From positions 78,158,825 to 78,222,824 of the forward strand of contig CAMZMU010000027.1 in the NCBI GenBank assembly GCA_947311845.1: a stretch of DNA of 64,000 nucleotides, written 5' to 3'. The notes beneath the pieces are model-generated. The model had not been told where the DNA came from and made no database searches. It saw only the letters and a list, made by a program, of their open reading frames with translations. This DNA is from Poa pratensis (Eukaryota > Streptophyta > Magnoliopsida > Poales > Poaceae). Shown in pieces: positions 57,122 through 64,000 of the stretch. Position 1 is the first letter of the stretch; each line of letters opens with the position of its first letter. The translations under genes were made by a program, and so were the position numbers.

Positions 57122-58542
57122 CTATTCCATTTTAGTGAAGAACTCCATGTCACTGTGCTGCTTCTGTAATACCGGATTCATGCATGCCAACAACGATGAT
57201 TTCTTTTTCTTGGTTGGAAAGAGGAATGACCGAAGTGGCACCCTTGATTTAGAGGGTGTATTCCTCCAGGTGCCGCTGCCTTTCATCCCAGATAAGCTTG
57301 CGCTATTATGTATCTTTGGCAGGACGTTTTCGATTTCTCCCTGTAGCCCTCTTATATGGTCCAAACCAGCCTGCAGTTCATCTGCTACCTTGTTATTCTC
57401 CTGCTTCATGTTCAGGATTTCCCCTTGGAACTTGGCAGCATGATATGAAGTGAATTGAATTCCTTCCTCGGTTTCTGCATCCATCTCCAGAGCTGCTTGG
57501 ATTTCCTCTTGTATACTGCATAGGGAAGCAAATCTACACTGGAGCTCCCCTTTGAACATAGCATTCTGTTCCAACCATACTTGCATTTCAATCTTAAGTT
57601 CTCTTAGCTGCTTTTCTGTGGCTTCAGATTCAGATTTTGCAGAAGCATCACTTGCACGACCACTATTTTGCTTCAGCTTGTCCTCACTTATTATCTTACC
57701 AATCCCTGATTGTAGCTGATCATGTTTGGTCTGAAATTCTTGTATCTTTGTGAATGACGTGCTGAACTTCATCCAGAACTCTAGGTTCTCCTCCAGAAGC
57801 CCATCGATATCTCTTCTGAACTTGTCTTCAAGAGGTGAGGCGTTCTCCATCTCAAGAATATTAGTTAATCTGTGGTCGCCCAAGTCAATGTTTTTTGGGT
57901 CAAGAACAACACCATGTGATGCATTATCTTCGTTACGGGATTCGTGGTTTACATTATTTTCCAGGCTAGAATTGTTCATGATTATCCTTGAAGTGGAAGA
58001 AGCACTTTGTGTCCTTTGATGAACTGACAAGAAGCTTGGGATCCTTCGGTGCCCCCTGAATGACCCACTCTTAACACTCAAGTTCATGTCTGTATTAATT
58101 TGATGGCCACTGTGATGTGCATCTTTGTCAGTAGAAGAGTTCAGGAGTTCACGTAGTGACTGTATCTCCTTGTCCTTCAATTCATTGGCACCGCGTAGTT
58201 CACTCACCATGGCTTCCATCTCATTCAAACATTCCTGATTCTTCATCTCCATTTCTGAAAGGCTTCTCTTTGCATTTTTGTAATTTCGGAGGATAGAAGT
58301 GTACTCGGTCAATAGTACCTTTTCCTTGTCTTGGAGTCCACTCATAAGCAATTTCTGCAAATGAGCCATGTTTTCCTCTTGATCTCCAACGCTACCAACC
58401 TTTCCATTGCCAGGATTTTCAGTGGTACGGGTGTCTACCAACTCTTCTGCTTTGTTCATCTCATTTTCTGAGTGGCCTTCGGAAATGCTATGACCAGCTG
58501 TCGATGAATCTTGCTTGTCATCCACTTGTTGTAGGTCGTGAT

Positions 58543-58610
58543 TGTGAATATTTAGAATATGCCAACTCAAGTTGTATTTCATCATAGTGCTAGTACATAT
58601 ACACTTAACA
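58543..58610 (-). repeat. Copia 3' LTR, 68 bp
   Basis: Begins TG and ends CA on the minus strand; preceded by the purine-rich GAGGGGGG. Identical to the other LTR. Confidence 0.92.
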
Positions 58611-58623
58611 CCCCCCCTCAAAC

Positions 58624-59100
58624 TCAAGGTGGATCTAAAACATTGAGTTTGATAATATGAAGACGATGTTGTTCTCTAGTTTGAGACTTGGTGAAGAAAT
58701 CTGCCACTTGGAGCTCCGACGGAACATATTGAAGACGAATAGTTGATTGTTGACAATGTGAACGAGTAAAAGAGGCATCCACACCAATATGTTTAGTTAG
58801 CTCATGCTTGACAGGGTCATTGGCAATCTGAATAGCAGCGGTACTATCACAAAGAACATTTGTGGGTGCCTCACACAAGACACCAAGATCAGTCAAGAGC
58901 CACCGAAGCCATACAATCTCTGAAGTGACAGTGGCAATGGCACGAAGTTCCGCTTCAGCACTAGAACGAGACACGGCTATTTGTTTCTTTGACTTCCATG
59001 CAATGAGAGAAGTCCCAAGAAAGAGGCAATATCCAGTGACTGAACGACGATCAACGGGATCACTCGCCCAAGTGGAGTCAGTGTAAGCATGAAGCTGAAG
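58624..59100 (-). pseudogene. Copia RNase H and pol C terminus (- strand)
   Basis: Minus-strand frame reading [20 protein letters not shown], then SRSSAEAELRAIATVTSEI, LCDSTAAIQIANDP and HELTKHIGVD, ending LNVLDPP. These are the RNase H catalytic D, E and D motifs in order. The frame is open to its stop at 58624. Upstream the frame runs into the reverse complement of the integrase start, so the ATG near 59151 is not real. Confidence 0.92.
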
Positions 59101-59102
59101 CT

Positions 59103-61151
59103 GGTTATTGATGATTACTCTCGATATACTTGGGTTTATTTTATGAAACATCGTTCCCAGTTAAATTCTATCTATCAAGCTTTTGCTCGCATGGTTCATA
59201 CTCAGTTTTCAAGTGCTATTCGTCTTTTTCGCTCTGACTCAGGGGGGGAGTACCTGTCTACATCTTTTCGTGAGTTTCTCTCGAACGAGGGTACTCTTCC
59301 TCAGCTCTCATGTCCTGGTGCTCACGCTCAGAATGGTGTTGCCGAGCGTAAGCATCGTCATTTAATTGAGACAGCTCGAACTCTTCTGATTTCCTCTTTT
59401 GTCCCCACACATTTCTGGGGTGAAGCTATTTCCACGGCAGTGTATCTCATAAATATTCAGCCCTTCTCCCGTCTCCAAGGCAAGTCCCCTGGTGAGGTTT
59501 TATTTGGTTCTCCTCCCACTTATGGTCACCTTCGTGTTTTTGGCTGTACTTGTTATGTCCTATTAGCACCTCGCGAGCGGACCAAGTTGACTGCCCAGTC
59601 TGTTGAGTGTGTTTTTCTTGGGTATAGTCTTGAGCACAAGGGGTATCGCTGCTATGATCCTTCCGCTCGTCGCATTCGCTTCTCTCGGGATGTTACTTTC
59701 AATGAGAATCAACCATTTTTCTATTCCTCTTCCATTCAACCATCATCATCCACTTCCCTAGAGTCCACCGCTTTTCTCTCACTTCCACCGATATTTTCCT
59801 CGGATGAGCCAGTCTCTGATCAAGACACACCTTCTCCACCAACTCCACACTCCAGTCCTTCTTTGCTTGTTCCACCAGCCCCACCGTGTTTGGATCCTTT
59901 TCCTTTTCATTATAGTCGTCGTCCTATTGTTTCATCTGAGACTCAGTCATCTATTCCTCTGTCTTCTTCTCCTCCGGCTAGTACCACTGAACCTTGCACT
60001 GATGAGTCCCCTCAAACAAACAGGTATGCCCTTCGTGATCGCTCCACTCTTGAGCTTCCAGACAGATATAGAAATGGTTTCTGTGCAGGGGCAGCTTGTG
60101 AGCCTAGTACTTATGAAGAGGCTGTTGTGCTACCCGAGTGGCAAATGGCTATGTCTGAGGAGCTTGCGGCTCTAGAGGGTACACATACATGGGACATGGT
60201 ACCATTGCCTCCAAGATCAGTTCCTATCACTTGCAAGTGGGTATATAAAATCAAAACCAGGTCAGATGGTTCTGTGGAGCGATACAAGGCTCGTCTTGTT
60301 GCTAGAGGTTTTCAGCAAGCTCATGGGAGAGATTATGATGAGACCTTTGCTCCAGTTGCTCACATGACGTCTGTCCGCACTCTAATTGCTGTGGCTGCTG
60401 CTCGGTCTTGGCAAATCTCTCAAATGGATGTCAAGAATGCTTTCCTTCATGGTGATCTACAGGAGGAAGTATATATGCAGCCACCTCTCGGTGTTGAGGT
60501 CCCACCGGGTCATGTGTGTCGCCTTCGGAAGGCTCTTTATGGGCTCAAGCAAGCTCCTCGTGCTTGGTTTGAGCGTTTCAGCTCTGTGGTTCAAGCTGCT
60601 GGTTTCTCTTCTAGTGAGCATGACCCAGCACTTTTTATTCATACATCTGGCCATGGTCGCACTTTGCTTCTGCTCTATGTGGATGATATGTTGATCACCG
60701 GAGATGATCAGAAGTACATTGCTTTTGTTAAGAAAAAATTGAGTGAGCAATTCAAGATGTCAGATTTGGGATCTCTTAGTTACTTTCTCGGAATTGAGGT
60801 TGATCGTACTGATGATGGTTACTATCTTTCTCAGCATCGTTACACCAAGGATTTGATCTCACGGTCAGGTATGACTGACACACATGCTGCTTCCACACCC
60901 ATGGAGCTCCATCTGCAATTGCGTCCAAGTGACGGAACTCCTCTTGAGGATCCTTCTCGCTACCGTCATCTTGTAGGCAGCCTTGTGTATCTCACTGTGA
61001 CACGACCGGACATTGCTCATGCAGTTCACATTCTCAGTCAGTTTGTTAGTGCTCCTACCTCAGTTCACTATGGGCACTTGCTTCGTGTTCTTCGGTACTT
61101 GAGAGGGACATCATCTCGCCGATTATTCTATGCCCGCTCTGATACCATGTG
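59103..61151 (+). pseudogene. Copia integrase core and reverse transcriptase (+ strand block)
   Basis: The frame starts within the integrase core at [13 protein letters not shown]. It continues with [22 protein letters not shown] and [14 protein letters not shown] (59103-59570). A Ser/Pro-rich linker is at 59720-60010. Reverse transcriptase motifs are [40 protein letters not shown], catalytic [13 protein letters not shown] and [14 protein letters not shown] (60220-60800). It ends [16 protein letters not shown] at the junction with the PBS, whose complement adds DTM and TGA. The frame is open over 680 codons, with no lesion apart from the rearrangement. Confidence 0.93.
61136..61147 (-). promoter_or_regulatory. 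Copia primer-binding site
   Basis: The minus strand reads TGGTATCAGAGC directly after the LTR, the initiator-Met tRNA PBS usual in plant Copia elements. Confidence 0.93.
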
Positions 61152-61215
61152 AATATTTAGAATATGCCAACTCAAGTTGTATTTCATCATAGTGCTAGTA
61201 CATATACACTTAACA
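61148..61215 (-). repeat. Copia 5' LTR, 68 bp
   Basis: 68 bp, identical to 58543-58610. TSD GTGAT follows at 61216. Confidence 0.92.
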
Positions 61216-63410
61216 GTGATCTTGTGGGACAGCAGTTGAAATATTGTGCAATTGAGCTAATGAACCTTGCTCATGGGAGTTTACAACATATGGTTGCATG
61301 CTGCTGCCATTGTTGCCAACGATTTCGTGAGCGTATTCCACATGTTTATTGTTATCCTCACCAAATGCATCATTGTCTGTTTTTTCCTTACTTGCCGATG
61401 CAGCTACAAATCTAGATTCTCTTTCAAGCCCACGATGCCACAAATCCTCTGAATCATCTGCGCTGTTATGCTTTTCTGCCATATTTTCGTTGTAACCATC
61501 AGATGACCGCTTATTATCAGTGAAGATTCCTAGCTCCAAGTTATCAGAGCAATCATGGAATCCATCTATGTCAGGCTTTCTTGTATCTTTATCCATCTTA
61601 GGATCTTCTTCTGGGTCTTGTTTCTTGCACTCAGTTAATAATACATTTTCCTTCTCTTCGAGTTCACTCATAAGAAATTTCTGCATATTATCTATGTTCT
61701 CATCTTGATCTTCAAAACCAACAACTATTCCATTGCCAGGAGTAGAAATTTCAGTGATGTACGAATTTTTTGACTCTTCTACTTTGTTTATCCCTTGTTC
61801 TGAGTGGCCTTCGGAAATGCTATGATCTTCAGCTGATAAATCTTGCTGCTTGTCACCCACTTGTTTTAGGTCTTGATCTTGTGGGCCTTCATATGAAATA
61901 TGATGCAATAGATCCAGTGAACCTTGCTCATGGGAATGTCTAACATATGTTTGCATGATGCTGCCAATGACTCCATGAACATATTCCACTTCTGGACTAT
62001 TATGTTCACCAAATGTATTGCTATCTGCATTTTCTGCTGCTCCTGCTGATGGAGCTGCAAAGCTAGATTTTCCTGCAAGTTCAAAATGCCACAAATCCTC
62101 TGAATCATCACTGATGATGGCTAACTCTGACTTACCAGAGCAATCTGCGAACCCATCTATGTCAGGCTTTTGTGTGGCTTCATCTGGTTTTATTTTCTCA
62201 CAATCGCGGGATAGTTCGTTATGGGCAGATGGTGTTGCTTCATCAGTTAGTGCGGGTACCCAGTCAGGTTGGTACTGAATGACAGGTGACTGCAACATCT
62301 CTGTAATATCACAGAAACTACTTGCAGTTTCAGCGGACCCACTTGTTACTACTGCCTTCACTTCATCCAGTTCCTGCAAGGACTTCTCCAGCTCCGTGTT
62401 TTCTAGACACAGCCTATCTATCATCGCAGTCTGTGAGGAAACCATAAGTTCCAAATCCACAACCTTATTGACTATGTCATCAATTTTCTCTGCAATCTCT
62501 GCCACAGAAATATCAGTGTCTTTCTGAAAATATTCCCTGATCTTATCTACTATTGCTTCCATTTCCATTTTCTCCTGCTTCATAGAGTACACATCATCCA
62601 TCCCAATGCTGGCCTCATTTCTCACATTCTTATAAAGAGAATTTCCTGAATCTGATAGGGATTTACCATGCTCTTTCATGATATTTTTCAGTTTCCCTCT
62701 TGAAATATTGGCCCTTTCCAGCTCCACCATTGCTTGGCTGAACGATAACTTCTGCTGTTCCTGCAGTTTGGAAATGGTATCTTCACAAGATTTTAGGGCA
62801 GTTGCTGTCATCAAAGTTCTGGCCTCATCATCTTCAATCACAGCGCTTTCGTTAAACTCCTCTTGGAAGTAGCAGACTTCTTCTTGCATGTCATTGATTT
62901 GCTTTTCAAGATCCCAGTACTTTGCAATTCCACTCTCATAAGAGCTCTTTATGAACTCTTTCTCCGTCTGCAGCACTAGTATCTCTTTCTGCTTCCTGCT
63001 GATCTCTGTTTGCGCATTCTCCTTATTGACTGGATCTGCAGAACTCGTTCCTCCATCCTTCCGTCCTGACTTCCCTCCTTTCTTCTTTTTCATCAGCCCC
63101 TCGACTGTTGACTTGCGGATTTTCCGAGGATCAACTATCGTGAAGGCCTTTGGGAGACTGTCATCATCCTCTTCTAGCATAGAATACTGAACCTGTTCAG
63201 GGAAGGCAGTTGCGACAGTGTGGTTTGCTTTGTGCAGCTCTCCTGACATGTGGTCATAGCGTTCGGCAAGAGCTCTGTATGCTCGGTACGCTTCTTCCAC
63301 AGAACTAATCACCTCTGGCCGCCTCTGGTAATACATTTCTGCCCTCTTTGCAAAAGAATCTGCTTCCTCTCCGAGCAGTAGAAGAATGCTCTTGACCCTG
63401 TCTTCCATAT

Positions 63411-64000
63411 CTACACATTAATGCTAATCTCTCTTAATTCTCAAAAATGAACCGGTAATCTCTCAATGGTCGACCCAAAATACAGTTCAGTAACACTAAA
63501 CAATTATTCAGTCAGGCAGAAACACAGTTCAACCCTGTTTTGTGAAACCTGAGCTGGTAAAAGTGATTGCTCGAAATCATCATCAAGAGCATGTGCAGAA
63601 CTGCTGGATGTTTTTATAGGATAGCCATGCTACTCTTATAAAAAAAATGCTTAGAATCAGAGTAAATTTAATTAAAGATGGGTCGATATCACAATTATTT
63701 CAGCCTTTTTAGCTTATCCAGTTAATATTTATGTAGAATGGTGTTCAGGTATTAGTTGTGACCAACTTGAACTGTGTATTACTTTTTGGAGGAAATTTAA
63801 CTGTACATATGCTAATCCAAACGCAGCAAGTAGTTCTTTATCCCAGTGACCAAACATCCACATAACTTGGCTACCAAGTAGCGATGTATGAATATATTTC
63901 TGCTAATCTGAGTCATACATCGATTTCATAATCACCTGACAATGATGTTGTGTATACATCTTTACACGATCCATGGGTTTCTTGGCTAGAATGGTGCATT
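63411..64000 (-). other. Intron of NET2 running off the window
   Basis: AT-rich, with no sequence on the minus strand encoding the Trp-rich start of the NAB domain (the SWWWASHI-type motif). I infer that the first coding exon is beyond the right edge. Confidence 0.7.

Larger units (their letters stand above)
58543..61215 (-). mobile_element. Copia retrotransposon with 68-bp LTRs and an inverted integrase-RT block
   Basis: Two identical 68-bp LTRs (58543-58610 and 61148-61215) lie within the 5-bp target duplication GTGAT (58538-58542 and 61216-61220). On the minus strand the right LTR (TGTTAAGTG...ATTCACA) is followed at once by the PBS TGGTATCAGAGC (61147-61136). The left LTR is preceded by a PPT (TTTGAGGGGGG). 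RNase H (59100-58624) is also on the minus strand. Between PBS and RNase H the integrase-RT block (59103-61135) is on the plus strand. gag, protease and the integrase zinc region are missing. Confidence 0.93.
58300..62178 (-). repeat. Internal duplication in the NET2 coding exon
   Basis: Unit A (62178-61626) and unit B (61584-61216 plus 58542-58300 across the Copia) share, in order: KPDIDGF, DCS, DDSEDLWH, HEQGSL, HSISEGHSE, PGNG, and MS-L-EKE-VLLTE. Identity is moderate, so the duplication is old. Each unit is about 185 codons. Both keep the open frame. Confidence 0.85.
57122..63410 (-). pseudogene. NETWORKED2-like (NET2/KIP1-like) actin-binding protein, split by a Copia element
   Basis: The large exon begins at 63410 after acceptor TGTGTAG. 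Its first residues (DMEDRVKSILLLLGEEADSF) are the second half of the NAB actin-binding domain, continuing through RRPEVISSVEEAYRAYRALAERYDHMSGEL. The Trp-rich first half must be in an exon beyond 64000. A Lys-rich segment and long coiled-coils follow. The C-terminal VPLRSFLFPTKKKKS...NPVLQKQ resembles NET2 proteins, which link actin to the plasma membrane, mainly in pollen. A Copia insertion after residue 731 (counting from the Met at 63408) brings an immediate TAA. Without it the frame joins perfectly (GTC CCA CAA GAT CAC GAC) and would run to 1202 residues, ending at the stop at 57122. No other lesion was seen, so the break is recent. Residues about 411-595 and 609-790 are an internal duplication. 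Confidence 0.9.

Noticed and set aside
58862..59086. Small + strand frame opposite Copia RNase H
   Set aside because: Shadow of the RNase H frame, which has all catalytic motifs on the minus strand.

Overview
The window is nuclear DNA of a grass, almost certainly a Triticeae species (wheat, Aegilops, barley or rye group). Evidence is four Stowaway MITEs with CTCCCTCC-type ends, an Au-type SINE fragment, Athila-type LTRs typical of Triticeae, and split host genes with GC-rich coding exons. No bacterial, organellar or viral genes, tRNA or rRNA genes were seen. The STAR2/ALS3 gene lies on chromosome 5 in rice, so a group-1 chromosome is possible, but that is inference only.

Host genes, left to right: (1) a 57-residue DUF4535/STMP1-like mitochondrial membrane microprotein (CDS 4016-4189, + strand) behind a 2.4 kb leader intron; (2) STAR2/ALS3, an aluminium-tolerance membrane protein (17038-17972, +, two exons), followed by a partial 3' duplicate; (3) a glycine-rich YPPQ-repeat protein, GRP-A3 type (20231-21218, -), with a 2.2 kb leader intron; (4) a broken 99-residue two-TM protein (52365-53944, -) cut by two DNA transposons; (5) a second GRP-A3 paralogue with a 1-base frameshift (54475-55184, -); (6) a NETWORKED2 (NET2) actin-binding protein (57122-63410, -), whose first exon lies past the right edge and whose long exon is split by a Copia element.

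Transposons fill most of the rest. At 6.3-11.2 kb lies a rearranged Athila-like non-autonomous element whose gag end forms a 0.75 kb inverted repeat. At 14.2-16.7 kb is a 5'-truncated LINE ending about 325 bp upstream of STAR2. At 25.35-45.28 kb is a three-level nest: a non-autonomous Athila-like element (- strand, TSD CCAGG) carries in its 3' LTR a Tat/Retand Ty3-gypsy element (+ strand, TSD AATTG), whose own 3' LTR carries a 1.3 kb Helitron. At 46.4-52.1 kb a second LINE (- strand) carries a hAT element in its ORF1-like region. The Copia element in NET2 has identical 68-bp LTRs and an internal integrase-RT block inverted relative to its PBS, RNase H and PPT.

Two patterns run across the window. 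Every recognisable host gene except the second GRP and the broken two-TM gene carries a local tandem duplication (leader introns of genes 1 and 3, the 3' part of gene 2, the coding exon of gene 6). Insertions can be ordered in time from TSDs and nesting: duplication then SINE in GRP1, duplication then Stowaway at STAR2, outer then inner retroelement then Helitron. The two GRP paralogues were probably once close neighbours and are now separated by the transposon nest. All family names come from reading motifs in the sequence; no database search was run.
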